The notes under the pieces were generated by a model. The model saw only the letters and a program-made list of their open reading frames with translations. It was not told the origin of the DNA and did not search any database. From positions 806,001 through 870,000 of the forward strand of contig CP116670.1 of assembly GCA_028370155.1 (NCBI GenBank): a stretch of DNA of 64,000 bases. Reading direction: 5' to 3'. This document shows, piece by piece, positions 19,570 through 30,799 of the stretch. The stretch's first letter is position 1. Every line of letters starts with the position of its first letter. Source of the DNA: Arthrobacter sp. OVS8 (GTDB lineage Bacteria; Actinomycetota; Actinomycetes; Actinomycetales; Micrococcaceae). Made by a program: the position numbers and the translations under genes.

Positions 19570-20465
19570 GTGGAAACGATGCGGGACACAGACGTACCGC
19601 AGTGGTGGGGAGGGCTCGGACTCCCGGGCCTGATCGACATCCACACGCATTTCCTCCCCGAACGGATGCTGCAGCGCGTGTGGGCGCACTTCGATGAGGC
19701 CGGTCCGCTCATCGGCCGTCCCTGGCCCATCACCTACCGTTCGGACGAGGCCACCCGGCTGGACCAACTGCGCCGGCTGGGGCTGCGGCATTTTACGGCC
19801 CTGACGTACGCCCACCGTCCGGGTATGGCGGCGGACCTCACCGACTTCGCGCTCGAGCTGGCCGCCACAGAGCCGGACTGCGTCCCCAGCGCCACGTTCT
19901 TCCCGGAGGAAGGCGTCCTGGAGCAGGTACAGTCGGCCCTGGAACGCGGTGCACGGGTGTTTAAGATCCACGCGCAGGTGGGCGGATTCGATCTGCGCGA
20001 GCCGATACTCGACCCGGTGTGGGGCGTGCTGGCCGAGGCCGGCATTCCGGTGGTGGTGCACGTCGGCAGCGGCCCCGTCCCGCGGCCGGGCTTCACCGGC
20101 CCCGACAAGCTCGAGGGTGTGATGCGCCGCCATCCCCGGCTGACCGCCGTCGTCGCCCATCTGGGGGCACCTGAGTACGGCGAGTTCCTGGACCTCGCGG
20201 AGCGGTATCCGCGCGTCCACTTGGACACCACCATGGTGTTCACGGACTTCTTCGAGGCGGCCGCCCCTTCCCGCCTGAGCTCCTGGCACAGCTGGCCGGG
20301 ATGCCCGAACGGATTGTGCTCGGCAGTGACTTCCCGAACATCCCGTACCCGTACGCCCACCAGCTGGAGGTGCTGGAACGGCTCCGGGACAAGGAACCCG
20401 GCCTGGACGACCACTGGCTGCGGGCGGTCTGCTGGTTCAACGGCCAGCGGCTGCTGGGCGTTTAG
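19570..20465 (+). CDS. Amidohydrolase family protein (one frameshift)
   Basis: A metal-dependent TIM-barrel hydrolase of the amidohydrolase-2 type. It starts the barrel with LIDIHTHFLPE (HxH metal ligands), has VFKIHAQVGGFDLREP and VVVHVGSGP in the middle, and VAHLGAPEY later. A break near 20265 interrupts the C terminus, which then continues as ERIVLGSDFPNIPYPY (the conserved Asp) and ends WFNGQRLLGV. The start is GTG 19570 or ATG 19579, behind GGAGA. Family members include decarboxylases and lactonases, and the substrate here is unknown. Confidence 0.82.
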
Positions 20466-20477
20466 TCCGCCCGGGAA

Positions 20478-21498
20478 CTAGTCCTTGGTCTTGGCCCGGC
20501 TGGGCTGCACCCGCATCGGCTCACCCGGCATCTTGGGGAAGTCCGGAGGAAGGGCAGCTCCCCAGCCCGGACAACAGGTCACGCTCCCACCACTCGAGAA
20601 GAACGTCGATCGTGCCGGGGTTCGCATGCATGGAGGCCCACGGGTCCCCCGTCGCCTTGAGCCGCTGCGGCACGGTGACGATGGTGAAGTCCTTGGTGGT
20701 GACGTGCTCCAGCTCCTCCCAGCTGATCGGGCAGGAAACCGTGGCACCGGGCAGGGCGCGCGGGCTATAGGCCCCGGCCATTGTGCGGTCGCGGTTCGCT
20801 TGGTTGAAGTCGACGAAAATCCGAGTGCCCCGTTCCTCCTTCCACCAGGCGGTGGTGACCTTCTCCGGCATCCGCCGCTCCAGTTCGCGGGCGGCGGCGA
20901 TCACCGCATGCCGCACGTCGAGGAACTCGCGGACGGGCTCGATCGGGGCGAACACGTGGAGCCCCCGGTTGCCGGACGTCTTGATGAAGGATTCCAGCCC
21001 CGCCTCGGACAGCACGGATCGCAGTGCCTGCGCGGCCGGGACCGCATCCTCGAACCCGGTGCCGGGCTGCGGATCGAGGTCGATCCTGAGCTGGTCGGGA
21101 TTGTCCGGGTTGCCGGCCCGCGATGCCCAGGGGTGAAAGACCACGGTGTTCATCTGCACGGCCCAGACCGCGGCAGCAACCTCGTCGATCACGAGCTGCG
21201 GATGCGAGCGGCCGCTGGGGTAGACCACCATGACCGAGCGCACAAAGTCGGGGGCGCCCCTGGGCGGGTTCTTCGAGAAGAACTGCTCGCCGTCGATGTC
21301 GCCGCCGAACCGCTGGAGGGTCACGGGACGGCCGCCGTTCGCCGCCAGGAAAGCATCCCCGACGTCGACGATGTACCGGGCGAGATCCAGCTTGGTGAGC
21401 CCGAGCTGCGGCCAGAGAACCCTGCCGGGGCTGGAAATCCGCAGCTCGCGCTCTCCGCTGGGGCTGCTGACAGTGACCGTGGCTTCTTCCCTGACCAT
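20478..21498 (-). CDS. LigD-type DNA polymerase/primase (PolDom) protein (one frameshift)
   Basis: A stand-alone archaeo-eukaryotic primase-type polymerase domain related to the LigD polymerase used in bacterial non-homologous end joining. Seen are LTKLDLARYIVDVGD near the N terminus, the metal-binding LRIDLDPQPG motif, FIKTSGNRGLHVFAPIEP with the catalytic His, and RIFVDFNQANRDRTMAGAYS. A break near 20575 hides the end, finishing in RAKTKD. No ligase or nuclease domain and no ku gene are visible nearby. I place the start at ATG 21498. It is convergent with the amidohydrolase. Confidence 0.88.
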
Positions 21499-21574
21499 GG
21501 GGACAAAGGTACCCCCAGACCAGCAGCAACTGAATAGCCGCTGACGGCGGGCACGCGGAGGACTACGGTGAATC

Positions 21575-22896
21575 ATGGACACCACGCCGTTCCGGGACGG
21601 CCCCGTTACGTCCCTCTGCACAGACCACTACGAACTGACCATGCTGCAGGCGGCCCTCCACTCCGGCGCGTCCGGGCGGAAAACCGTGTTTGAGGCATTC
21701 GCCCGCGCACTGCCGGAGGGACGCCGGTACGGGATCGTCGCCGGGACGGGCCGGCTGCTGGAGGGCATCGCCCGTTTCCGCTTTGGCCCGCCGGAGCTGG
21801 ACTTCCTGGCCCGGACCGGCGTCGTCAACGGCGATACCCTGGACCGCCTCGCGGACTTCCGGTTTTCCGGCGACGTCTGGGGCTACCCGGAAGGCGAGGC
21901 GTACTTCCCCTACTCCCCGGTCCTGATTGTGGAATCCACGTTCGCCGAGGCCTGCATCCTGGAAACCCTGGTCCTGTCCGTCCTCAACCACGACACCGCC
22001 ATTGCCTCGGCGGCCTCCCGGATGGTCAGCGCGGCGGGTGGCAGACCCTGCTTTGAAATGGGTTCCCGCCGGGCCCACGAGGAAGCCGCCGCCGCGGCCG
22101 CCCGCGCCGCCGTTATCGCGGGCTTCGTCGCGACGTCCAACCTGGAAGCCGGCCGGCGCTTCGGCCTCCGGACAGTCGGCACGGCGGCACATTCCTTTAC
22201 CCTCCTGCACGACACCGAACGTGACGCGTTCCGCGCGCAGCTGGAGTCGTTGGGGCCCGGAACCACGCTGCTGGTGGACACGTACGACGTCGAGGCGGCC
22301 GTCCATACCGCCGTCGAACTCGCCGGCGACAAACTGGGCGCGGTCCGGCTCGATTCCGGCGACCTGGTGGCACAGGCCACATGGGTCCGTGAGCTGCTGG
22401 ACCGGCTGGGCAACGTGCACACGAAGATTGTGGTCACGTCCGATCTGGACGAATACTCCGTCGCGGCGCTCCGGGCTGCCCCGGCCGACGCCTACGGCAT
22501 CGGCACGGCGCTGGTCACGGGTTCCGGCGCCCCCACCGCCGGCATGGTCTACAAACTGGTCAGCCGGACCAACGACGCCGGGGAGTTCGTCGCGGTCGCC
22601 AAGAGCTCCAAGAACAAGATCAATGTTGGCGGGCGGAAGTACGCGGCGCGCCGGCTCGACGACTCGGGCACGGCCACCCACGAGGTTCTGGGGTCGGCCA
22701 CCCGCCGGCGGAAGAACCCCGCAGCAGGCCCCTGCTGCGACAGTTCATCCGCGCTGGAGAGCTCCTGCCGGGATGGACCGGGGCGGAGGGCGTGGCGCGG
22801 GCCCGGGAACGGCACACCGCGACCATGGCCGAACTGCCCGACGTCGTCAACCGGCTCCAGCGCGGCGAACCGGCCATCCCCACTGTTTATGCGTAG
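21575..22896 (+). CDS. pncB: Nicotinate phosphoribosyltransferase (one frameshift)
   Basis: The enzyme makes nicotinate mononucleotide from nicotinate and PRPP in NAD salvage. The start LCTDHYELTMLQAALHSG, the SRRAHEEAA segment, the phosphorylatable histidine in TVGTAAHSFTLLH, LLVDTYDV, GAVRLDSGDL and VVTSDLDEY are all present. A break near 22692 shifts the C terminus, which then reads LLRQFIRAGELLPGW and ends PAIPTVYA with TAG at 22894-22896. Restored length is about 440 residues. It is divergent from the polymerase gene, with 76 bases between. Confidence 0.92.
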
Positions 22897-23189
22897 GGTC
22901 GCCGCCGCGCCGTCCGCCGAAAGCCTGCCGGCGGGACCGCGGGCCCGGCCGATGGGTCATTGCGGCGCTCCAGCTCATCGGTGACAAGCTGCAACAGCTT
23001 TCCGGCAGACTCCGAGAGGTCCCTGCCGGTGTCCGGTGAGGCCAGCTCGACGCACTGCAGCAGCGCCGAGCGGAGCCGCACCAACTGCGAGGAGGGAACC
23101 AGGGGCCAGCGGCGGAAGGAATCGAACATCAACTCCGCTCCGTGGCTGTGCACGAGGGAACCGTAGCCGAGAGCCGCTGCGGGCCTCAT
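22887..23189 (-). CDS. Hypothetical 100-residue protein
   Basis: Its ATG overlaps the stop of a 38-codon upstream frame as ATGA, and its end overlaps the pncB stop by 10 bases. The protein has a helical middle (SQLVRLRSALLQCVELA, then SAGKLLQLVTDELERR) and a basic Pro/Arg end. No family is recognised. The overlap with a small gene that has a ribosome site supports it as real. Confidence 0.45.
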   Translation of the reverse strand: MRPAAALGYGSLVHSHGAELMFDSFRRWPLVPSSQLVRLRSALLQCVELASPDTGRDLSESAGKLLQLVTDELERRNDPSAGPAVPPAGFRRTARRRPYA

Positions 23190-23302
23190 ACGGCACCCGC
23201 CCGATGGGCCTTGCCTGTTCCGGGCAGATGGCCCACCGGTGACACGAGTGCGGGTTTCGAGCTGAGATCGACAGCGACGTTGATGTCGAGATTGCTGGTC
23301 AT
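23186..23302 (-). CDS. 38-residue micro-protein, translationally coupled to the next gene
   Basis: An ATG at 23302 behind CAGGGGATA at suitable spacing opens a 38-codon frame beginning TSNLDINVAVDLSSKPALV and ending GAV. The stop TGA overlaps the next ATG (ATGA), as in coupled operons. No family is recognised. The upstream 100 bases are relatively AT-rich, in keeping with a promoter. Confidence 0.45.
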   Translation of the reverse strand: MTSNLDINVAVDLSSKPALVSPVGHLPGTGKAHRAGAV

Positions 23303-23405
23303 AATAAATATCCCCTGTGAAGCATGAACGGCCGACTTCCTGACCGCTATCAGGATACCCAACACGCCGTGAGCCACGTCACAATGACGTAACAGCCGCC
23401 CGGAA

Positions 23406-26067
23406 TCAGCTCCTGCTCTTGGTCCGGGCGGTCGCCGGAGCCGTCCACGGATCCTCCGGCCAGGGATGCCGGGGTACCGGCCGCGCATCTCGGCACGGAC
23501 CTGCGCATAGGGCCCGGACCAAAACGACGCCAGGTCGTCCGTCACGGCCAGGGCCTCCGGGCGGGCGAAAGCAGGTGGAACAGCACCGGCACCCTGCCGC
23601 CCACCAGCCGCGGCGTCCGGTCCCAGCCGAAGCATTCCTGCAGCTTGACGGCCACCACCGGGCGGCCGCCATCGTCACCCACCTCCGGGTAGTCGATCCT
23701 CACCCAGGAGCCGCTCGGCACTTCCAGCCGTTCCGGCACCAGCTCCCCGAGCCGGCCGGCGTCGGGCCACGGCAGGAGCCGCCGCAACGGCTCGGCCAGG
23801 TCGATGCTGCTCGTGGCTGCGCCACCCGCCAGCGCCTGCAGTTCCGGCGCCAGCCACTCCTCGAGCCGGGCCAGCAGCGCCTGCTCCGATACGTCCGGCC
23901 ACGGGTCCCCGAGTTCCCGCCGCACCAGGGCAAGCCTGCGGCGCAGCGCGTCTGCCGCCGTCGACCAACCGAGGCTTCCCAACCCGTCCTTCTCCAGCGC
24001 CCTGGCAACCGCGGCCCGGCCTTCCTCGGCTGAGGGGCGTACCGGGGTGGAGGAAAGGACGATCGCGCCCAGCCGGCGTTCTTTCCGGGCCGTGACCCGG
24101 CCCTGGCTGAAGCGGGCCTCCACGGCGTCGCTCAGGAGATGCCGGGCGGCGGCCGCGGCCGTGTCCGCCGCCAGGGGTGCCGCGGACCGGATGACGGCGC
24201 CGGTTCCCGCCGCGTCGCGTCCCTGGGCCCGGGAGACCTCGGCGACGGCGAGCCATTCGTGCCCGGACAGGGAGCTTCCGGCCGGAAGGCCTGCCCGCGT
24301 GCCGGAGCTGAGCAGGTACCGCTCCGGACCTTCGCCGGGGACCCTGCGCGCGATACGGTCCGGGAACGCGAGGGCCACGACGAACCCGACCGCCTCCGCG
24401 GCGGTCACCTCCGCGGGCATGGCGGGAGCGGCGACACCTTCTCTCTCCTGGCGCGCGATCGCCTGCATCCGCCGGACGTCCTCCGCCCAGCGCCGGGACG
24501 CCGGGTCCTTGCCGGACCGCAGGGCGGCCAGGAGGCGCGGGAGATCGGCGCCCGGCGCGCGCTGGTCCCCGGCGACCAGGGCGACGGCTTCCGCGGCCGT
24601 GCGGTCCCCCACGACGGCGGCCCCGTCCAACAGGGCCCGGGCCACCCGGGGTCGGCGGGAACCCGGGCCAGTGCCTTGCCCAGATCGCTGGCGAGGCCGT
24701 CCGCACCGACCGCACCGAGCTCCCGCAGCACCTCGACGGCGTCGTCCATCGCAGCCTGCGGCGGCACGTCGGGTAGCGAGAGTCCACGGCCGCCGGGAGA
24801 CCCCCAGCAGGCGAGGACCAGGGCTGCCCCGGTCAGGTCCGCGACGGCGATCTCCGGCGTCGGGTGCGCCGGGGAGGCACCGTAGGTCTTCTGGTCGTAG
24901 CAGCGCACCACCCGTCCAGGTCCCTGGCGGGCCGCCCGCCCGGCCCGCTGTTCGGCGGAGGCCCGGGAGCAGGACACGGTGACGAGGCCGGACATACCCC
25001 GGCCGGCGTCCCGTCGGGGCTCCCGCGACAGCCCCGAGTCGATGACCAGCCGGACTCCCGGGACGGTCAGGGAGGATTCAGCGAGGGACGTTGCCACGAT
25101 GATCCGCGGGCTTCCGCCGGGCTCCCGCCCGGAAACGGCGCGGTCCTGCTCCGCCGGGCCCACCTGCCCGTGAAGCTCCAGGATCTCCGCGCCCGCCCGG
25201 CCGCGCAGCCGTCCGGCGACATAGGACACTTCCCATGCCCCCGGGACGAACACCAGGGCGTCGAGGTCCGTGCCGGAGGCGAGTGCCTGGGCATGAGACG
25301 ACGCGGCCGTGTCCGCCACATGGTCCAGGAAGGCGCGCGTCACCCCCGTTCATCCAGCCGGGGCGCCGCTGCGGCACCCACTCCACCTCCAGCGGGTACA
25401 GCGCGGACGGGCAGTCGACGACGGGCGCCGGCCCGGCTCCGTCGTGGTTTCCGGTGTCTTCCGGCTCCCCGGCGTCTCCGATCAATGCGGCAAAACGCGG
25501 CGCGTCCAGGGTGGCGGACATGGCGACGAGCGTAAGGTCGGCCCGCAACTGGCGGACCTCGTTGAGCATGCCGAGCAGCAAATCTGTCTCGAGTCCGCGT
25601 TCGTGCACTTCGTCGAGGATGACGGCGCTGACGGTCTCCAGCCCCGGATCAGCGAGCAGACGGTTCAACAGGATGCCTGGCGTGACAAATTCAATGATGG
25701 TGCCGGTACCGGCCTGGCGTTCCCCGCGGACCGTGTACCCCACGCGGTCCCCCAACCGGCTGCCGTCCAACGCGGCGAGGCGCCGGGCCGCCGAACGCGC
25801 TGCAACCCGGCGCGGCTGGGTGACAATGATGCGCGGACGCTTCTCCCGGCCCGGGCCCCGCTCATCACCGAAGGCGAGGTTGGCCAGCAACGGCGGAACC
25901 AGAGTCGTCTTGCCCGTTCCCGGGGGCGCCTGCACCACGGCGGTTGCGTTGGGGACCCGGGCCTGCAGCACGTCGGCCAGCTCGCCTAGTGCGCGGCCGA
26001 ACGCCAGGCCGGCACCGATAGTCCCCAGGTCGAAGGGCACGGGAGCAGGGGGCGGCGGAGAAGTCAC
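23406..26067 (-). CDS. hrpB: ATP-dependent RNA helicase HrpB (four frameshifts)
   Basis: A DEAH-box helicase of about 887 residues. Motif I is VQAPPGTGKTTLVPP, motif Ia TQPRRVAARSAARRLA, and motif II appears as LDEVHERGLETD. Motif III is AMSATLD, and motifs V and VI lie in IVATSLAESSLTVPGV and SAEQRAGRAARQGPGR. The HrpB-specific C-terminal domain follows, ending in the recognisable LQECFGWDRTPRLVGGRVPV and a last segment with YPGHPWPEDPW. Breaks lie near 25345, 24650, 23560 and 23480. The biological role of HrpB is not well defined. It is divergent from the CYTH-CHAD gene. Confidence 0.9.
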
Positions 26068-26216
26068 GCTTCCATTGTGCCTACAAAGCCGGGGTCGCCG
26101 GGTTCCGCAATGAACTGGTGCAAGGTCCTCGGGCGTTGCAGCACCGGATCCGCGGGGCTCAAGTCCGGGACCTTTGACTCATGCCGCTGGATCACCCCGG
26201 GGCCTACGCTGTGCCA

Positions 26217-27725
26217 TGACCGACTCCGAGATGCTCGAAGTGGAGCGAAAGTACGACGTCGGCGAGGGCGACGAGCTGCCGGTGCTGGAGTCGTTGCCGG
26301 GGTGGGCCGGGTGGAGGCACCCGAGGACGAATCGCTTGACGCCGTCTATTTCGATACTGCCGGCCTGGCGCTGGCGTCCCGCGGGATCACGCTCCGCCGG
26401 CGGACCGGCGGACACGACGACGGATGGCACCTGAAGCTTCCTGTCGCGGTTGGGGAACGTCGGGAATTCACCGTGCGGCTGGGCAAGAACCCGGAATCCG
26501 TGCCCCGGCGGCTGCGACGACTCGTCCAGGTCCACACAAGGGACCAGGACGTGATCCCGGTAGCCAAGCTGAAGACCAGGCGCACCATCCGGCGCCTCGT
26601 GGCAGCCGACGGGACCGCCCTTGCTGACTTCAGCGACGACCGGGTGGACTCGCGAACCCTGTTGGAGCCGAAGGAGCAGGCCACCTGGCGGGAATGGGAG
26701 GTCGAACTTGTCGACGGACCCAAGCGGCTGCTTAAGGACGCCGACGCGCTTTTCGCGGAGACGGGCCATCATCCGTCGGAGCTGCCCTCCAAGCTCGCCC
26801 GCGGCTTGGGCAGGCAGTACCCGCGGGCGAGGAACCAGCCTCTGCGCCGGACCCGACGGGACCGGCGTCGGCAGTGCTACTTTCCTACCTGAGGCAACAG
26901 GTTGAGGCGCTCAAGAAGCATGACCCCGGAGTCCGGGAGAACGCTCCGGATGCGGTCCATCAACTCAGGGTGGCCGCGCGCCGGATGCGATCCGTGCTGG
27001 CCACTTTCCGGAAACTTGCCGACCCCGACGTCACCGGATCGCTGCGCTCAGAACTTCAGTGGCTGGCCGGTACTGTGGGCGAAGCCAGGGACAACGAGGT
27101 GATGCGGGCGCGACTGCTGGAACTCATCGGCGCCGAACCGCCGGAGCTGCTGCTGGGACCGGTGGCAAAGAACGTCGAGGAGCATTTCGATGCTGCCGCC
27201 CGCAGGGCCGGGCGAAGGGTCTCGCTGCGCTGAAGAGTGCCCGCTACTTCCGCCTCCTCGATTCACTGGACGCGTTCCTGGCGGACCCTCCGCTGACCGA
27301 AAAGGCAGGGAAGGACGCCGTCCAGACGGTGGGCCGCTCGTCTCGAAGCAGCGCAAGCGCCTGAAAAAGGAAGTGCGTTCCCTCGACGCCGAGACCTCCA
27401 GCCCGGCCGAGGACGCCGCACTCCACGAGGTCCGGAAGAGCGCCAAGCGGCTGCGCTATGCTGCGGAAGCGGCCGCCCCGGTATTCGGCAAACCGGCCAG
27501 CGCGCTGGCACGTGCCGCGGAGGAGATTCAAGAGATCCTTGGCGATCACCATGACAGCGTCGTCACCCGGGACCTGCTGCGCGAACTGGCCGCCAGCGGC
27601 CCCGGGACCGACGCTTTCACCTACGGCCGGCTGCACTCCCTCGAACAGCAGGCTGGTGAGGAATCCCGCGGGACTTTCTTCCGCACCTGGAGCTCGTCGC
27701 CGCCCGGGCCCTCCACTGGAGATAG
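26217..27725 (+). CDS. CYTH and CHAD domain protein (five frameshifts)
   Basis: The N-terminal CYTH domain starts MLEVERKYDV (the EXEXK-type acidic and basic start) and goes on with GITLRRRTGGHDDGWHLKLP and VAKLKTRRTIRRLV. This fold binds triphosphates and metal ions. The C-terminal CHAD domain is helical and rich in conserved His and Arg (VHQLRVAARRMRSVLATFR, later HEVRKSAKRLRYAAEA) and binds inorganic polyphosphate in studied members. Breaks near 26295, 26850, 27215, 27335 and 27668 make this the most interrupted gene of the window. The restored end is ARALHWR with TAG at 27723-27725. Confidence 0.88.
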
Positions 27726-27746
27726 GCGCCTACGGGCACCCGGGCG

Positions 27747-28255
27747 TTAGCGGCCAGGCCGTGGAATGACCAGCACGGGCGTGCGTTGCAGACCCGCCAG
27801 GTCCATTCCGACGGATCCCTCCAGCATCCGCTCCACGGCAGCGAACCGTCCGGGCCGAGGCCCGCCAACGATCAGCAACGAGGCGTCCGTGCTGGCCGCA
27901 AGCCGCCAAGCGCCAGTGCGACGGCTCCATTCAACACCCGGAACGACCATTTCTCCCCAGGCTGCCCCAAGAGAACCTGGAGAATCTCGCGAACGTGGCT
28001 CGAGGGGAAATCCGTCTCACTGTTGGCGGCCGGATCCAACGATGCGCTTTCCCTGAGGTCTGCGGGTTCCCACTCCGTGAGGTAGCTGGCCGGGTCCACG
28101 TAGGCGCAGATCAAATGTGTGCCCAGCGTTGCGGCCAGGTCCGCGGCTGCGCGGATCAACTGCCCGGACGGTTCCCAGGCCACTCCCAGCACCACCGGGC
28201 CGTCCGGCCACCCGTCCGCCTGGGCCGCCCGGTTGTACTCGGAAGGACCCATCAC
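27747..28255 (-). CDS. Universal stress protein (UspA family, one frameshift)
   Basis: A single-domain Usp of about 168 residues. The first strand and helix read PVVLGVAWEPSGQLIRAAADLA, then LGTHLICAYVDP. The frame shifts near 27905 into ASLLIVGGPRPGRF, a Usp-type loop in place of the canonical GxxGxxxxxxxxGS motif, and ends TPVLVIPRPGR. The usual ATP-binding glycine motif is altered, so nucleotide binding is uncertain. It starts at GTG 28255 or ATG 28252 and is convergent with the CYTH-CHAD gene. Confidence 0.8.
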
Positions 28256-28474
28256 AGGATGCCTGCACCGGGCGCCATCAGCACGTCCATATCGTCAGGA
28301 TAGCCATCGACCGGAAGAGTGCCCAGCAGGTTCCGAAGTCTGCGCCTGCCAGTGCTCCGCTTACCCGGGGATTCGCGGATGGTCCGGCTTCTTTTGGCGC
28401 AATGGCTGCGCCGAAGCGGCGGCTGTCCGGGCGATGGGTTGACCAGTGATGCCCCGCGCACCAGAATTCGAACC

Positions 28475-29614
28475 ATGAGCGATCATCGCAGCCTTTCCGA
28501 GCCGGCTCCGTTCACCGCCGATGACTTCGCCGAACGGTTGCGCCGAGCGGCCCAGGCCGCCCATGACGCCGGGCTCGACGGCATCCTGGTCACTCCCGGG
28601 CCGGACCTGCTGTACCTCACCGGGTACGCACCCGTCGCCATCACAGAACGCATCACTATGCTGGTGATCCCCGTCGACGCGGAACCCGCCATGATCGTTC
28701 CGAGGCTCGAGAGACCCGACGCGGAAGCAGCCGCCGGCGCCTCGATTCTGCGGATCACCGACTGGACCGACGGGAGCGACCCCTACACGGAATCTGCGAC
28801 GCTCGTGGCCGGCACCGGAAGTTATGCCGTCTCCGACTCGGCCTGGGCCATGCACCTCCTCGGCCTGCAGGATCGATTGCCCAAGTCGTCCTACGTCTCG
28901 ATGACGACCGCATTGCCGATGCTTCGGGCCATCAAGGATGACGACGAGATCGAGCGGCTCGCGGCGGCTGGCGCGGCCGCCGACCGGGCGTACGAGGAGA
29001 TCGTCACTTTGCGGTTCGCCGGGCGCAGCGAGACCGACGTCGGCTCTGATCTCGCCGACCTACTGCGCCAATTCGGTCATTCGCAGGTGGACTTCACCGT
29101 CGTCGGTTCGGGTCCGAACGGAGCCAACCCGCACCACGAGATTGGCCCGCGGATCATCGAGGAGGGAGACATGGTGGTGCTCGACTTCGGCGGTCTCAAA
29201 CACGGCTACGGATCAGACACGACGCGGACCGTGCACGTTGGCGAACCCACCGCCGAGGAGCGCGAGGTTCACGACGTCGTCAGACACGCACAGCAGGCCG
29301 GGTTCGAGGCCGTACGGCCAGGCGTCGAGTGCCAGGAGATCGATCGCGTGTCCCGGGCGGTGATCACCGAAGCAGGCTACGGCGACTACTTCATTCACCG
29401 CGTCGGGCACGGAATCGGACTGACCACTCACGAACCGCCGTACATGGTCGAGGGCGAAACCCAGATCCTCCACCCCGGCATGTGCTTCTCGATCGAACCC
29501 GGAATCTACCTGCCGGGCAGGTTCGGCGTACGGATCGAGGACATTGTGACAGTCGTTCCCGACGGCGGACGGCGACTCAACCAGACCTCGCACGAGATGA
29601 GAATTGTCCACTAG
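28475..29614 (+). CDS. M24 family metallopeptidase (Xaa-Pro aminopeptidase-like)
   Basis: An intact protein of 379 residues with the creatinase N-terminal domain (GILVTPGPDLLYLTGYAPVA) and the pita-bread catalytic domain. The five metal ligands are visible: two Asp in MVVLDFGGLKHGYGSDTTRT, His in RVGHGIGLTTHEPPY, and Glu in CFSIEPGIY and GVRIEDIV. It would remove an N-terminal residue before proline, or act on a related dipeptide. I choose ATG 28475, because the open frame before it lacks conserved sequence. Confidence 0.88.
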   Translation: MSDHRSLSEPAPFTADDFAERLRRAAQAAHDAGLDGILVTPGPDLLYLTGYAPVAITERITMLVIPVDAEPAMIVPRLERPDAEAAAGASILRITDWTDGSDPYTESATLVAGTGSYAVSDSAWAMHLLGLQDRLPKSSYVSMTTALPMLRAIKDDDEIERLAAAGAAADRAYEEIVTLRFAGRSETDVGSDLADLLRQFGHSQVDFTVVGSGPNGANPHHEIGPRIIEEGDMVVLDFGGLKHGYGSDTTRTVHVGEPTAEEREVHDVVRHAQQAGFEAVRPGVECQEIDRVSRAVITEAGYGDYFIHRVGHGIGLTTHEPPYMVEGETQILHPGMCFSIEPGIYLPGRFGVRIEDIVTVVPDGGRRLNQTSHEMRIVH

Positions 29615-29713
29615 TTGGCCGACGTGGTCTCCCTCTACTTCGTTCTCCCGCTCAATTGACGGGTATCCACCCGTTTACCCCGGAAGGACACCCGCTGGTG
29701 GTAGCTTTTGCCC

Positions 29714-30208
29714 ATGGATCAAGGAGGCAATGTTCCAAAGCGACGAGCGGTCCTCGCCGCGGGTGTCGGCTCCGCGGTGCTGACCGCGTATGCGATCGCC
29801 GGCGCCTACCAGACCCTCGTGTGGAATCCGCTGGCGGCGGTGCCGGGCGCAACCCTAAGCGAAATCTACGTAGCCCTGGACGCCGCCGGCGAGACTCTGG
29901 GGGCGCCACGGGTGATCGCTTGGAGTGCTGTCGGGGTCGCCTTGGCTTTGGTGGCCCTGATCGGCACGATCCTTGAGAGAGCTCCACGCGCGCGCCACGT
30001 CATTGCCGGCTATCTGGCATTGCTCGTATTCGCGGCGCCGTCCCACATGTTTGTGGCGTTTACGGGCGGCATGGGCATCGCTGATGCCTTCGCCACGTCG
30101 GGAGGCGATCACGCCCTCTGGGGTGGAATGCTCTATTTGGCAAGCGGCCTCGCATTATTGGCTCTCGTCGGATTCGCCGTCCGGCGAGCAGGACCCAGCA
30201 GTGCGTGA
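29714..30208 (+). CDS. Four-helix membrane protein
   Basis: A 164-residue protein with about four hydrophobic helices (AVLTAYAIAGAYQTLVW, WSAVGVALALVALIGTI, VIAGYLALLVFAAPSHMFVAF, MLYLASGLALLALVGFAV). No family is recognised. The stop lies 4 bases before the ATG of a lipoprotein gene, so the pair is probably one operon. The start could be ATG 29714 or the TTG at 29708. Confidence 0.6.
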   Translation: MDQGGNVPKRRAVLAAGVGSAVLTAYAIAGAYQTLVWNPLAAVPGATLSEIYVALDAAGETLGAPRVIAWSAVGVALALVALIGTILERAPRARHVIAGYLALLVFAAPSHMFVAFTGGMGIADAFATSGGDHALWGGMLYLASGLALLALVGFAVRRAGPSSA

Positions 30209-30212
30209 AGCT

Positions 30213-30722
30213 ATGGCAGCCCGTACCGGGCATCCGGTCCGCCGGACCGGCCGCTTGTTCCGGGCATTTCTGCCGGCGGGTGCCCTGCTCTTTGCTACCG
30301 GGGTCTCAGGTTGCGCGTCCTCCTTCCCTGGGAACGGGGAACCGCCTTGCTTCCCGCCGGCATTTGCCGTGACTCCTTCGAGTGCTAAACCGGGCGACAC
30401 TGTCACCGTCACAGCGCCGGACGCCGACTGCGATCCGCGTTACGGCGGGAATGCCCGCATCCAGGTGACCATGACCGACGTCGCTGGAGTGGAGGTCTTG
30501 GATACGACCGCCCCAATGAACGACGCCGGCGGCTTCAGCTACGTCTTTAAAGTACCGGCGGGGACCGCCGCCGGAGAGTCAGTCATCACGGCGATGCCCT
30601 TCAACATCGACTGGTGCGACGACACGGGCAGGAACAACCGGGTCACCGGTGCAGGAGCGGCGCGCACTCTTGAACGGGTGTCGTGCGTGATACCGATGAA
30701 ACCGCTGACCATAGCGCGGTAA
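30213..30722 (+). CDS. Secreted lipoprotein
   Basis: The N terminus is basic (RTGHPVRRTGRLFR) and followed by a hydrophobic helix ending in the lipobox VSGC, so the mature protein is lipid-anchored on the outside. The mature part is beta-rich, begins around AFAVTPSSAKPGDTVTVTAPDADC, and looks like an immunoglobulin-like fold with four to five cysteines. A GTG at 30201 is an alternative start overlapping the previous gene. The ligand is unknown, but coupling with the membrane protein upstream suggests a shared envelope role. Confidence 0.65.
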   Translation: MAARTGHPVRRTGRLFRAFLPAGALLFATGVSGCASSFPGNGEPPCFPPAFAVTPSSAKPGDTVTVTAPDADCDPRYGGNARIQVTMTDVAGVEVLDTTAPMNDAGGFSYVFKVPAGTAAGESVITAMPFNIDWCDDTGRNNRVTGAGAARTLERVSCVIPMKPLTIAR

Positions 30723-30744
30723 GCCCCGGTAGTCCCCAGGACGC

Positions 30745-30760
30745 CGTGGATTAGTCCACG
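30745..30760. terminator. Short hairpin between convergent genes
   Basis: CGTGGA-TTAG-TCCACG forms a 6-bp stem with a 4-base loop between the lipoprotein gene and the convergent DUF222/HNH gene. There is no T-run, so it may be only a weak terminator. Confidence 0.3.
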
Positions 30761-30799
30761 CACTGGCCCCGACTGCTCGGGAAGCCTCCGCCCTGACCC

